Source of the DNA: an uncultured Pelagibacteraceae bacterium
GTDB lineage: Bacteria > Pseudomonadota > Alphaproteobacteria > Pelagibacterales > Pelagibacteraceae
Length of the DNA stretch: 64,000 nucleotides
Direction of reading: 5' to 3'
NCBI GenBank assembly: GCA_902575835.1
Contig: CACGSX010000002.1
Span: 62,001 to 126,000, forward strand
The notes under the pieces were generated by a model, which worked only from the letters and a program-made list of their open reading frames with translations, was not told the DNA's origin and did not search any database. Each line of letters begins with the position of its first letter. Within the stretch, counting starts at the first letter, position 1. Position numbers and translations under genes: made by a program. This document shows positions 51,888 through 61,420 of the stretch, in pieces.

Positions 51888-52827
51888 AAACTACTTTAAA
51901 ATTTTAAGAGCTGGTATCAACACCACATATCAAGACTTAGGAAGAAATAATTTATACCATATTGGTATTCCTTTTAGTGGAGCGATGGATAAAAGAAATT
52001 TTCAATTGTTAAACTCACTTCTACAAAACGATTACAATTCACCTGTAATAGAATTTGCTTATCAAGGCCCGCATTTGAAGTATTTTGGAAAAGATATTTT
52101 TTTTTGTATTTCTGGAAATGTATCATTTAAAATTATAACAAAAGAGGGTGTTATTGATGGTAATTCATACCAATGTTATTTGTTAAAAAATGGTGATGAA
52201 GTCGATATCCGTTCAACCAATAAGTCTGTTTATGGATATTTTTCGATTAATGGAACTTTTGGTGTTGATTATTATTGGGGAAGCTGTTCAATAAATACAC
52301 AAGCACAAATTGGCCCAAATAACGGGAATAAATTTTCTAAAGATTTAGAAATTGAAATAATTGATATTAATAATTCTTTTAACAAAAGAAAACTTGATTA
52401 CTTAGGTAGCACTATTGAAAATATAAGGGTCATTAAAGGTACAAACTATGATTATTTTTCCGAGTCTTCACAAAATAAATTCTTTAAAGAAAGTTTTAAA
52501 ATTACAAAACTTTCAGATAGGATGGGTATGAGATTAGAAGGTCCAAAAATTGAAAATATCGTTGATCCTAATATAAAATCTGAAGGTTTGGTAAAAGGTG
52601 TAATTCAAATAACTTCTGCTGGAGATCCAATAATTATGTTATCAGATCATGGAACTATCGGTGGATATCCGAAGATTGCAACTGTCATATCTGCTGACTA
52701 TGATCGACTGGTACAATTAACACCAGGATCTAATATTAAATTTAAAGATGTATACTTAGAGGATGCTGAAACATTATATAAACTTTATCAGATGGAGACC
52801 AATAATCTTATTTCTCAAATTAAATGA
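51871..52827 (+). CDS. pxpC: 5-oxoprolinase subunit C (KipA/PxpC family)
   Basis: A 318-residue biotin-dependent-carboxylase-like domain protein (allophanate hydrolase subunit 2 family). N-terminal TTYQDLGRNNLYHIGIPFSGAMD and the later KITKLSDRMGMRLEGP and SEGLVKGVIQITSAGDPIIMLSDHGTIGGYPKIATV blocks match PxpC. It overlaps pxpB and the EamA gene, so the plus-strand genes form one transcript. Confidence 0.94.
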   Translation: MKSKDRNYFKILRAGINTTYQDLGRNNLYHIGIPFSGAMDKRNFQLLNSLLQNDYNSPVIEFAYQGPHLKYFGKDIFFCISGNVSFKIITKEGVIDGNSYQCYLLKNGDEVDIRSTNKSVYGYFSINGTFGVDYYWGSCSINTQAQIGPNNGNKFSKDLEIEIIDINNSFNKRKLDYLGSTIENIRVIKGTNYDYFSESSQNKFFKESFKITKLSDRMGMRLEGPKIENIVDPNIKSEGLVKGVIQITSAGDPIIMLSDHGTIGGYPKIATVISADYDRLVQLTPGSNIKFKDVYLEDAETLYKLYQMETNNLISQIK

Positions 52828-53696
52828 ATTTAATTACAAAATTACCAGGGCCACTTTTGATTTTTTTTGGTGCTTTCAGCTTAAGTTTTGGAGGGTTGAT
52901 AGTCAAATCTTTTGAAGGTTCCACTCTATGGCAGATTCTATTTTGGAGATCAGTTTTTTTTATAATTGTAGTTCTGATCTTTCTAATTATTAGTTATAAG
53001 CAAAATTTTATTTCAGCATTTTATAAATCTGGAATCCCTGGTCTTATTGGAGGAATTATACTTGCGTGTGGCTTTAGTGGTTATGTTTTTGCAATGTATA
53101 ATACTACTGTAGCAAATACTAATTTTATAATTCAAACCCAAACATTATTTTTAGCAATCTTTGGATATATTTTTTTAAAAGAAAAAATAAACTTAATAAC
53201 ATTAACTTCTATAGTTTTAGCAATTTCAGGAATAATTTTGATGGTTGGAAGCTCATTAACAGTTGGACAAATGAGTGGAAATATTGCTGCTTTTATTATG
53301 CCAATATCATTCGCAACATTAATTTTAATAATTAGAAAATTTCCAAGTGTAGATATGGTTCCATTACAATTTATTGCAGGCGTTATTGCTTTGATCATTG
53401 GATATTTTATGTCTAAAACGATCTTTATATCTTTAAATGATATTTTTTTGGGATTTTTAGCTGGTTTTTTCCAACTTGGTTTTGGTTTTATTTTTATTAC
53501 AATTGGTGCAAGATCTACACCTTCAGCCTTAGTTGGAATCATAATGTTATCAGAGGCAGTTTTAGGACCTTTTTGGGCGTGGATGTTTATAAATGAAAAT
53601 CCTCCAACCAGCGTTTTAATTGGTGGTTTAATATTGATATTTGCAGTTTTAATACAATTTCTTTCACTTATGAAAAAAAAAAGTGCAACAAATTAG
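52824..53696 (+). CDS. EamA/DMT superfamily transporter
   Basis: A 290-residue membrane protein with ten helices in two EamA repeats. The first repeat has FFGAFSLSFGGLIVKSFEGSTLWQILFWRS and the ending LKEKINLITLTSIVLAISGIILM; the second has FITIGARSTPSALVGIIMLSEAVLGPFWAWMFINENPP. It overlaps pxpC by 4 bases, which suggests transport of a related compound, such as an amino acid or metabolite export, but this is inference. Confidence 0.88.
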   Translation: MNLITKLPGPLLIFFGAFSLSFGGLIVKSFEGSTLWQILFWRSVFFIIVVLIFLIISYKQNFISAFYKSGIPGLIGGIILACGFSGYVFAMYNTTVANTNFIIQTQTLFLAIFGYIFLKEKINLITLTSIVLAISGIILMVGSSLTVGQMSGNIAAFIMPISFATLILIIRKFPSVDMVPLQFIAGVIALIIGYFMSKTIFISLNDIFLGFLAGFFQLGFGFIFITIGARSTPSALVGIIMLSEAVLGPFWAWMFINENPPTSVLIGGLILIFAVLIQFLSLMKKKSATN

Positions 53697-53733
53697 AGCT
53701 ATAAATTTATAATAGTTATGTTATAAGAATTTA

Positions 53734-53803
53734 TACGGGAGAGACTACTTTTGTAGCGCCGAAGGAGCAACCACCCCGGAAACTCTCAGGCAAATGGACC
53801 GTA
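53734..53803 (+). ncRNA. Glycine riboswitch, aptamer 1
   Basis: P1 is TACGG (53734-53738) with CCGTA (53799-53803). The conserved glycine-aptamer segments GGGAGAGAC, GCGCCGAAGGAGCAA and AACTCTCAGGCAAATGGACC lie in order between. It is the first of two aptamers in the leader of gcvT. Confidence 0.95.
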
Positions 53804-53890
53804 CATATTAACTCTGGAAAGAGAATTATTCTCGCCGAAGGAGCAAATCTCTCAGGCAAAAAGACAGAGGGGGCATAAAGAGTTAATATG
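53804..53890 (+). promoter_or_regulatory. Glycine riboswitch, aptamer 2 with start-codon-pairing expression platform
   Basis: Aptamer 2 spans about 53812-53869, with P1 formed by CTCTG (53812-53816) and CAGAG (53865-53869) and the conserved CTCGCCGAAGGAGCAAATCT / CTCAGGCAAAAAGAC core. The sequence CATATTAACTCT (53804-53815) in the linker and P1 5' strand is perfectly complementary to AGAGTTAATATG (53879-53890), which contains the gcvT ATG at 53888. P1 formation and this 12-base pairing share 53812-53815, so they exclude each other. No terminator hairpin is present, so control of translation is implied, with glycine expected to free the start. Confidence 0.85.
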
Positions 53891-54994
53891 AGTATAAAAA
53901 AAACATCGTTAAATAATCTCCACATCAAGTATGGCGCAAAGCTTGTAGAGTTTGCTGGATATCAAATGCCCATCCAATATAAAGATGGAATTATACAAGA
54001 GCATAAATACACACGTTCACACTCTGGTATTTTTGATGTTTCTCATATGGGTCAATTATTTATATCGGGTGGTGGTGATCTTACAAATGATCTTGAGAAG
54101 ATTTTTCCTGCGGATTTGAAAAAATTGAAAACTAATCAAAGTAAGTATTCATTTTTAATGAATAACAAAGGAGGAATTCAGGACGATCTAATAATTACCA
54201 AAACTTCTGATGGATTTTTAATTATCTTGAATGCTGCATGCAAGTATAATGATTATGAAGTAATAAAATCTAAACTTGATAATCAATATAAATTAAATCT
54301 TGATGAGTCATTGTCATTAATTGCATTACAGGGCCCCGAAGCAAAAAATGTTTTAAATAAAGTTATACCTGGTTGTGACAGTCTAAAATATATGAACGGA
54401 AACAACCATGTCTATAAAAATGAAAAAGTATACATAACTAGATCAGGATATACTGGTGAGGATGGATTTGAAATTTCTATAAAAAATAGTGATGCTGAAA
54501 CTTTTGTAGAAAATTTGATAGAAAATGGATCTAAATTGATTGGTTTAGGAGCAAGAGATACATTAAGAATGGAAGCTGGACTCTGCTTGTATGGAAATGA
54601 TTTAGACAACGATACAAGTCCTATCGAAGCTAATCTAAAATGGGCAATACCTAAGAGCAGAATTGAGACTGAATTTGTTGGATCAGAAGTTTTAAAAAAC
54701 CAATTTCAAAGCGGAGTAAAAAAATTGAGAGTTGGCATAAAACCAGACAGCAAAGTAATTGCAAGAGGAAATACCAAAATTTACAATGATAAAAATCAAG
54801 AAATTGGGAAAGTAACAAGTGGCACATTTGGACCAAGCGTTGAACATCCAATAGCAATGGGATATGTCGATAATAGTTATTCAACTGTAAATACAAAAAT
54901 ATTTCTTGAAGTTAGAGGAAGAAAAATTCCCGCAAATATTTGTAACTTACCGTTTTATAAAAAAAATTACGTAAAAGGGGAAATTAATGTCTGA
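53888..54994 (+). CDS. gcvT: Glycine cleavage system aminomethyltransferase (T-protein)
   Basis: GcvT releases ammonia from the aminomethyl group on H-protein and forms methylene-tetrahydrofolate. The 368-residue sequence has the folate-binding regions [49 protein letters not shown] and [21 protein letters not shown]. It is the first gene after the glycine riboswitch and overlaps gcvH by 8 bases. It feeds one-carbon units and ammonium from glycine. Confidence 0.98.
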   Translation: MSIKKTSLNNLHIKYGAKLVEFAGYQMPIQYKDGIIQEHKYTRSHSGIFDVSHMGQLFISGGGDLTNDLEKIFPADLKKLKTNQSKYSFLMNNKGGIQDDLIITKTSDGFLIILNAACKYNDYEVIKSKLDNQYKLNLDESLSLIALQGPEAKNVLNKVIPGCDSLKYMNGNNHVYKNEKVYITRSGYTGEDGFEISIKNSDAETFVENLIENGSKLIGLGARDTLRMEAGLCLYGNDLDNDTSPIEANLKWAIPKSRIETEFVGSEVLKNQFQSGVKKLRVGIKPDSKVIARGNTKIYNDKNQEIGKVTSGTFGPSVEHPIAMGYVDNSYSTVNTKIFLEVRGRKIPANICNLPFYKKNYVKGEINV

Positions 54995-55367
54995 AGTTAA
55001 ATATTCAAAAGAACATGAGTGGATTAAACTAGATGGAGAAGAAGCTACAATTGGAATAACAAAGCATGCAACAGAAATGCTTGGGGATATAGTATTTGCT
55101 GAACTCCCAGAGAAAGGTTCAAATGTCGATAAAGATGGAACTGCTGGAGTGGTTGAGTCAACGAAAGCTGCTAGTGATGTTTACACTCCTGTTAGTGGAG
55201 AAGTTATAGATACAAATCAAATGATAGTTGATGATCCATCAAAAATAAATGAAGACCCAGAAGAGTCTGCATGGTTTTTTAAACTTAAAATAAAAGACAA
55301 ATCTGAAATGGGTAGTCTTATGAGTAAAGAAGAATATGAAAAATTTGCAAAGGAGACATCAGCATAA
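54987..55367 (+). CDS. gcvH: Glycine cleavage system lipoyl carrier (H-protein)
   Basis: A 126-residue carrier protein. The lipoylated lysine is K60 in [14 protein letters not shown]. Family blocks [37 protein letters not shown] and [14 protein letters not shown] are intact. A ribosome-binding site AAAAGGGGA precedes the ATG. Its stop overlaps the gcvP start by one base. Confidence 0.98.
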   Translation: MSEVKYSKEHEWIKLDGEEATIGITKHATEMLGDIVFAELPEKGSNVDKDGTAGVVESTKAASDVYTPVSGEVIDTNQMIVDDPSKINEDPEESAWFFKLKIKDKSEMGSLMSKEEYEKFAKETSA

Positions 55368-58237
55368 TGTTACCAAATTCAGAAAAAGATTTTATAAAAA
55401 GACACATTGGACCTTCTAAAGAAGACCAATCAAAAATGTTAAAAGAATTAAATTATCAATCAATAGATGATTTAATGAATAACACTGTTCCAGAAAAAAT
55501 AATGTTTAAAGGTGAGCTTAATATCGGAGAATCTAATTCGGAATATGAGGCGTTAAGAAAATTAAGAGCAATTTCAAAAAAAAATCATGTTTACTCAAAT
55601 TTTATTGGAATGGGTTATTATGGAACTTATACGCCATATGTAATTTTAAGAAATATTTTAGAAAATCCAGGTTGGTATACATCATATACACCTTATCAGC
55701 CTGAAGTAGCTCAAGGAAGACTTGAGATGTTATTAAACTTTCAACAAATGATTGTTGATTTTACTGGAATGGATATCGCTAATGCTTCTTTATTGGATGA
55801 AGGTACAGCAGCAGCAGAAGCCATGGGTCTTAGTCATAGATTAAATAAAAAAGATAGTAATTTAGTTTTTGTGTCTGAGGATTGCCATCCTCAAACAATA
55901 AATGTAATTCAAACTAGAGCCGAACCAATGGGTTTAAAAGTTTTAGTTGGAAAAGAAGATGAAGTTTTAGATCAATTAAAAGAGGATTTAGTTTGTGGAA
56001 TTTTACAATATCCTGGAACTTTAGGAGATATTAAAGATCCTAGTGAAGCAATTAGCAAAATTCATAAAAAAAACGGTAAGGCTGTATTAGCTTGTGATTT
56101 ATTAGCATTAGCAAAATTAAAAACACCAAGAGAACTTGGTGCTGATATAGCTGTTGGGAGCTCTCAGCGATTTGGAATACCAATGGGGTATGGAGGTCCA
56201 CATGCAGCATTTTTTGCAACTAAAGACGAGTATAAAAGATCGATGCCTGGTAGAATTGTTGGTGTGTCGGTTGATAGACATGATAACAAGGCATATAGAT
56301 TATCTTTACAGACTAGAGAGCAACACATCAGAAGAGATAAGGCGACAAGCAATATTTGTACTGCACAAGCTTTATTAGCAATTGTTTCAGCAGCATATGC
56401 TATTTATCATGGCCCAGATGGAATTAAAAATATTTCTGAAAGAGTTTCTCAATTAGCAAAAAGTTTTGCTGATAAAATAAAACAGTCAGGTTATGAAATT
56501 TATTCTGATTATTTTTTTGATACTGTTACAATTATTACCAAAGAAAAGACTGATCAAATTTATAAAAATGCTCTAAATCAGAAAGTTAATATACGAAAAG
56601 TAAATTCTGAAATGCTTGCTGTCTCTTTCGATGAAAGAAAAAACGTTTATAGAGTAAATCAATTATTAAAAATTTTTAATGCTGCAGAATCAATAAAAAA
56701 AGAGGATCCTTCAGTTAAATTACCTAATTTACCAAAAAATTTATTAAGAACTTCAAAATATTTAGAGCATCCAATTTTTAACTTATATCATTCAGAAACT
56801 GAAATGCTTAGATATCTTAAAAAGCTAGAGGATAAGGATATAGCATTAAATAGAACTATGATAGCACTTGGTTCGTGTACAATGAAGTTAAATGCTGCCG
56901 CTGAAATGATCCCGATTTCTTGGAAAGAATTTGCAGAACCTCATCCTTTTGTTCCAGTTGAACAAATGGAAGGTTTTAGAGATATGTTTACTGATTTAAA
57001 AAATTGGTTAAGATCTATAACAGGTTTTTCCGGTGTTTCTCTACAACCTAATGCAGGCGCTCAAGGAGAATATGCAGGTCTCATGGTTATAAGAAAGTAC
57101 CACTTAGATAGAGATGATGCTCATCGTAATATATGTTTAATCCCAAGTTCGGCACATGGTACAAATCCAGCAAGCGCACAAATGGTTGGAATGAAAGTCG
57201 TTGTTGTTAATTGTGATAAAGAGGGAAATGTAGATTTCGATGATTTAAAGAAAAAAGTAGAGCAACATTCAGAAAATCTTGCAGCTTTAATGGTAACTTA
57301 CCCATCTACCCATGGAGTATTTGAGGAAAAAATAACTGATATTTGTGAGTTAGTTCATAAACATGGTGGACAGGTCTATATGGATGGAGCAAATTTAAAT
57401 GCACTTGTTGGAGTTGCAAAGCCTGGAAATTTTGGTCCAGATGTTTGTCATATTAATCTGCATAAAACATTTTGTATTCCTCACGGTGGTGGTGGACCTG
57501 GAATGGGACCTATAGCTTGTAAAAAACATTTACAAGTTTATCTGCCTAATCACCCAGTAATAAAAGATTGCGGACCAACAAGTGGAATTGGAGCAGTATC
57601 AGCAGCTCCTTGGGGTAGCTCTAGTATTTTATCAATCTCTTGGATGTATATTAAAATGATGGGATCAGCAGGATTAAAGCTTGCTACTCAAGTTGCAATT
57701 TTAAACGCAAATTATATTGCTCATAGACTTAAAGATCACTTTCCTATTTTGTACAAAGGTGCAAATGGCAATGTTGCACACGAGTGCATAATTGATATTA
57801 GAAATATTAAATCTGAAACAGGGGTAACCGAAGAAGATATTGCTAAAAGAATGATAGATTTTGGATTTCACGCACCAACTATGTCATGGCCTGTAGCTGG
57901 CACTATGATGATAGAGCCAACTGAAAGTGAAGGTTTATCAGAAATAGATAGATTTTGTGACACTTTAATTAAGATTAAACAAGAAATTGAAAAAATTAAA
58001 TCAGGTGAATTTGATAAAATTGATAATCCAATTAAAAACGCTCCTCACACTGATACTGAATTATCATCAGATGTATGGGAACATAAATATTCAAGACAAG
58101 AAGCAGCATATCCTGCAAGTTTTTTAAAACAAAACAAATTTTGGCCTCCAGTTGCTCGGGTAGACAATGTTTATGGAGATAAAAATATATTCTGTACATG
58201 TCCAAGCATGGATGAGTTTAAAGAAGACGCAGCATAG
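55367..58237 (+). CDS. gcvP: Glycine dehydrogenase (decarboxylating), P-protein, unsplit
   Basis: PLP enzyme of 956 residues that decarboxylates glycine and loads the aminomethyl group on GcvH. It is the single-chain form: both halves are fused, the N-terminal half beginning FIKRHIGPSKEDQSKML and the C-terminal half carrying the PLP lysine K700 in INLHKTFCIPHGGGGPGMGP. The conserved SLQPNAGAQGEYAGL and IPSSAHGTNPASA blocks are seen. It is the last gene under the glycine riboswitch. Confidence 0.98.
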   Translation: MLPNSEKDFIKRHIGPSKEDQSKMLKELNYQSIDDLMNNTVPEKIMFKGELNIGESNSEYEALRKLRAISKKNHVYSNFIGMGYYGTYTPYVILRNILENPGWYTSYTPYQPEVAQGRLEMLLNFQQMIVDFTGMDIANASLLDEGTAAAEAMGLSHRLNKKDSNLVFVSEDCHPQTINVIQTRAEPMGLKVLVGKEDEVLDQLKEDLVCGILQYPGTLGDIKDPSEAISKIHKKNGKAVLACDLLALAKLKTPRELGADIAVGSSQRFGIPMGYGGPHAAFFATKDEYKRSMPGRIVGVSVDRHDNKAYRLSLQTREQHIRRDKATSNICTAQALLAIVSAAYAIYHGPDGIKNISERVSQLAKSFADKIKQSGYEIYSDYFFDTVTIITKEKTDQIYKNALNQKVNIRKVNSEMLAVSFDERKNVYRVNQLLKIFNAAESIKKEDPSVKLPNLPKNLLRTSKYLEHPIFNLYHSETEMLRYLKKLEDKDIALNRTMIALGSCTMKLNAAAEMIPISWKEFAEPHPFVPVEQMEGFRDMFTDLKNWLRSITGFSGVSLQPNAGAQGEYAGLMVIRKYHLDRDDAHRNICLIPSSAHGTNPASAQMVGMKVVVVNCDKEGNVDFDDLKKKVEQHSENLAALMVTYPSTHGVFEEKITDICELVHKHGGQVYMDGANLNALVGVAKPGNFGPDVCHINLHKTFCIPHGGGGPGMGPIACKKHLQVYLPNHPVIKDCGPTSGIGAVSAAPWGSSSILSISWMYIKMMGSAGLKLATQVAILNANYIAHRLKDHFPILYKGANGNVAHECIIDIRNIKSETGVTEEDIAKRMIDFGFHAPTMSWPVAGTMMIEPTESEGLSEIDRFCDTLIKIKQEIEKIKSGEFDKIDNPIKNAPHTDTELSSDVWEHKYSRQEAAYPASFLKQNKFWPPVARVDNVYGDKNIFCTCPSMDEFKEDAA

Positions 58238-58242
58238 TCTTA

Positions 58243-59481
58243 ATGCGAATTGCAGTAATCGGATCAGGAATTTCTGGTTTATCAGCAGCACAAAAGCTTT
58301 CCAAAAAACACCATGTTGATTTATTTGAAAGTGAAGATCATTTTGGTGGTCATTCATACACCTTAGATACTTTAATTAATGGTAAAAAAGTTCCTGTAGA
58401 TATTGGCTTTATTGTTTTTAATCATGAAACTTATCCAAATCTCATAAATTTTTTTAACGAATTAAAAATTGAAATTGAAAAAAGCGATATGTCATTTTCT
58501 GTTTCTGTAAAAGATACAAATTATGAATATTGTGGCAGAGGTTTAAACGGAATTTTTGCAAACAAAGCTAATCTTTTTAATTTAAAATTTTTAAAAATGT
58601 TTCTTGACATTATAAATTTCTACAAAAAATGTGATCAAATTAAAAGTTTAAATGAAGAGATTACTCTTGGTGAATTTCTTGAAAAAAATAAATGGTCAAA
58701 AAACTTTATTAATTTTCATCTAATCCCAATGGTTTCTGCTATCTGGTCTATGCCACCAGTAGAAGCAAATCAAATGCCAATTAAATTTTTCTTAAAATTT
58801 TTTCAAAATCATGGACTTTTTAAATTAAAAAATAGACCACAATGGTATACAGTCACAAACAGAAGTAGAACTTATGTAGAGAAAGTATTAACTCAAATAA
58901 GTGGAGAATATTTTAAAAATTACAAAATTAGTTCGATAAAAAGAAATAAAATTGGTGTTCAAGTATATTACGGTGCTAGCAACGAATTTTTTGACTATGA
59001 TAAAGTTGTTATAGCTACTCATGCGGATGATGCATTGAAAATTTTGAGTGAGCCGACTGAGGATGAAAAAAAAATACTATCAAATTTCAAATACAAATCA
59101 AATCTAGCAGTAATACATACTGATGATGTATGTATGCCAAATAATAAAAAAGTTTGGTCTTCATGGAATTCCTCAGTTGATAAATCAGACATTAGTAAGA
59201 CATCATTAACTTATTGGTTGAACTTATTACAAAATCTGAGAACAAAAAAAAATATTTTCTTAACCTTAAATCCTTTTTTTGACATAGATCAAAAAAAAAT
59301 CCTCCAAAAAGTTAATTTTACCCACCTTTATTTTGATCAAGATGCTTTAAATAATCAAAAATTATTAAAAGAAATACAAAATAAAAGAAATGTATTGTTT
59401 TGTGGAAGTTATTTTGGTTACGGTTTTCATGAAGATGGAATAAAATCATCCATTAATATGATTGAAAACCTAAATGATTAA
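58243..59481 (+). CDS. FAD-dependent amine-oxidase-like protein (COG2907 type)
   Basis: A 412-residue flavoprotein. The FAD motif is VIGSGISGLSAAQKLSKKHHVDLFES, followed by GGHSYTLDT and PVDIGFIVFNHETYPNL, typical of a COG2907-type NAD/FAD protein found next to DUF1365 and Cfa genes. C-terminal block NVLFCGSYFGYGFHEDGIKSS closes the FAD site. In other bacteria this gene family is co-regulated with lipid methylation; a role as a lipid desaturase-like oxidoreductase is plausible. It begins 5 bases after gcvP. Confidence 0.83.
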   Translation: MRIAVIGSGISGLSAAQKLSKKHHVDLFESEDHFGGHSYTLDTLINGKKVPVDIGFIVFNHETYPNLINFFNELKIEIEKSDMSFSVSVKDTNYEYCGRGLNGIFANKANLFNLKFLKMFLDIINFYKKCDQIKSLNEEITLGEFLEKNKWSKNFINFHLIPMVSAIWSMPPVEANQMPIKFFLKFFQNHGLFKLKNRPQWYTVTNRSRTYVEKVLTQISGEYFKNYKISSIKRNKIGVQVYYGASNEFFDYDKVVIATHADDALKILSEPTEDEKKILSNFKYKSNLAVIHTDDVCMPNNKKVWSSWNSSVDKSDISKTSLTYWLNLLQNLRTKKNIFLTLNPFFDIDQKKILQKVNFTHLYFDQDALNNQKLLKEIQNKRNVLFCGSYFGYGFHEDGIKSSINMIENLND

Positions 59482-60241
59482 AAACTCCAATATTTACGAA
59501 GGTAAAGTAATTCATAAAAGATTTAAGCCTAAATATCACTTTTTTAAATACAACGTTTTCTCACTCTTTTTAGATCTTGATGAAATTAATTTGATACAAA
59601 AAAAAATTAAAATTTTTTCTAACAATAGTTTTAATATTTTAAGTTTTTATGACAAAGATCACGGACCTAGAGATGGTAGTGATTTAAAAGCCTGGGTAAT
59701 AGAAAATTTAAAATCAAACAACATTCAATTTGAAAACATAAAGGTAAAATTGCTTTGTTATCCTAGAATATTTGGTTACGTATTTAATCCATTAAGTATT
59801 TTTTTCGTTTATGATAATCATTCAAAAATTATAGCTATATTGTATGAAGTTAAAAATACATTTGGTGAGCAACATACTTATATATTTAAAGTCAACGACG
59901 AAAAAATAATTACAAATAGCTGTGAGAAAAAGTTTTTCGTTTCACCATTTATTGAAATGAAAAGTAAATATAATTTTAGAATCCTTAAACCTGAAAAAAT
60001 GTTATCCGTAATAATTGATCAAAGTGATAAGGAGGGAAAATTGTTATATGCATCACAAGATGGGGTTGCAAAAGAAATTAATAATAAAAATATGCTTATA
60101 TCTTATATTTCTCACCCTTTAATGACTTTTAAAGTTATTGCCGCAATTCATTTTGAAGCATTAAAATTATGGTTAAAGGGAGTTAAGTTAGTCAAAAAAA
60201 ATATAAAAATAAAAAATAATATTACGTTTGAAAAAAAATGA
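59474..60241 (+). CDS. DUF1365 family protein
   Basis: A 255-residue protein of the uncharacterised DUF1365 family. Characteristic stretches are EGKVIHKRFKPKYHFFKYNVFSLFLDLDE, GPRDGSDLKAWV and CYPRIFGYVFNPLSIFFVYD. It almost always sits between a COG2907 flavoprotein and a Cfa-like methyltransferase, as here. It overlaps both neighbours (8 and 4 bases). The biochemical role is unknown; context suggests fatty acyl modification. Confidence 0.88.
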   Translation: MIKNSNIYEGKVIHKRFKPKYHFFKYNVFSLFLDLDEINLIQKKIKIFSNNSFNILSFYDKDHGPRDGSDLKAWVIENLKSNNIQFENIKVKLLCYPRIFGYVFNPLSIFFVYDNHSKIIAILYEVKNTFGEQHTYIFKVNDEKIITNSCEKKFFVSPFIEMKSKYNFRILKPEKMLSVIIDQSDKEGKLLYASQDGVAKEINNKNMLISYISHPLMTFKVIAAIHFEALKLWLKGVKLVKKNIKIKNNITFEKK

Positions 60242-61419
60242 ATTTTAATCTTTTGTCAGATAAAATCGTATTTAATTCTCTTAAACTAATAAAGCATGGA
60301 TTTCTTGAAATTCAAAATCATGACAGCAAAATATATAAGTTTGGTAATGAGAGTGAACAATTAAGAGCAAAGATTAAAATTAACAAACCTGGTTTAACAC
60401 TTCAAATAATAAAATCGGGAAGTGTAGGACTTGCAGAAGCGTACATGCGAAATGAATTTGAAACAGATAATCTAACTAATCTAATAGAAATAACAGCTAA
60501 AAATATAAAAATTGTCTATAAATTTTCAGGTATTTTTGATTTATCAATGATTAATAAATTAAAGAGTATTTTCATAAAAAATAATAAGAGTAGAAGTAAG
60601 AAAAATATTTCAAAACATTATGATTTAGGAAATGATTTCTTTTCATTATGGTTGGATCCTTCACTTACTTATTCAAGTGCAATTTTTGAAAAACAAAAAG
60701 ACGATTTATTTTCTGCTCAACTAAATAAATATAAAAAGCTTACAGAATTAATAAAGCCAAACGTAGGAAATAAAATTTTAGAAATTGGCTGTGGCTGGGG
60801 TGGCTTTGCTGAATATGTGGGTAAAAATTATGATGTAAAATTAGATTGTATAACAATTTCTAAAGAGCAATTTGAATTTTCAAAAAAAAGAATATTTGAA
60901 AATGGATTGAATGAAAAAGTGAACATATTTTTGAAAGATTATAGAGATGTAAAAGACAAATATGATTCTATCGCATCTATAGAAATGATAGAAGCGGTTG
61001 GGCAAAATTATTTAGTCAATTATTTTAAAAGTATTAAAAAAAATCTATCTGAGAATGGAAGGGCCGCGATACAAGCGATAACAATCGATGATAGTTTATT
61101 TGACAGATATAAAACCAAAGAAGACTTTATACAAAAATACATATTTCCTGGAGGTTTTTTGCCATCAAAAAGAAAATTATATGATTTATCTAGTAGCAAC
61201 GGTTTAGAAATTAAAAAATATGAGTCATATGGCTCTCACTATTCCAATACTTTAAAAATATGGAGAGATGAATTCCTAAAAAAATGGGAAGAGATTTCAA
61301 AACATGGATTTGATAATAAATTTAAACGTATGTGGCATTTTTATTTGTCATATTGTGAAGCTGGGTTTAAATCAAAGAATATAGATTTAATTCAATTTTC
61401 CATGCAAAATAAAATTTAA
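60238..61419 (+). CDS. Cyclopropane-fatty-acyl-phospholipid synthase family methyltransferase
   Basis: A 393-residue SAM-dependent methyltransferase acting on membrane acyl chains. The acceptor-side signature SKHYDLGNDFFSLWLDPSLTYSSAIF and the SAM motif LEIGCGWGGFAEYVGKNY are intact, followed by SIASIEMIEAVGQNYL and YIFPGGFLPS. It could form cyclopropane rings or methylate a lipid double bond. Its linkage to COG2907 and DUF1365 genes suggests the second type of role, as in furan fatty acid formation; see findings. Confidence 0.9.
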   Translation: MNFNLLSDKIVFNSLKLIKHGFLEIQNHDSKIYKFGNESEQLRAKIKINKPGLTLQIIKSGSVGLAEAYMRNEFETDNLTNLIEITAKNIKIVYKFSGIFDLSMINKLKSIFIKNNKSRSKKNISKHYDLGNDFFSLWLDPSLTYSSAIFEKQKDDLFSAQLNKYKKLTELIKPNVGNKILEIGCGWGGFAEYVGKNYDVKLDCITISKEQFEFSKKRIFENGLNEKVNIFLKDYRDVKDKYDSIASIEMIEAVGQNYLVNYFKSIKKNLSENGRAAIQAITIDDSLFDRYKTKEDFIQKYIFPGGFLPSKRKLYDLSSSNGLEIKKYESYGSHYSNTLKIWRDEFLKKWEEISKHGFDNKFKRMWHFYLSYCEAGFKSKNIDLIQFSMQNKI

Positions 61420-61420
61420 T

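Noticed and set aside
54651..54896. 81-residue minus-strand frame inside gcvT
   Set aside because: Fully inside a well-conserved gene; leucine/tyrosine-rich product typical of antisense of AT-rich coding DNA.
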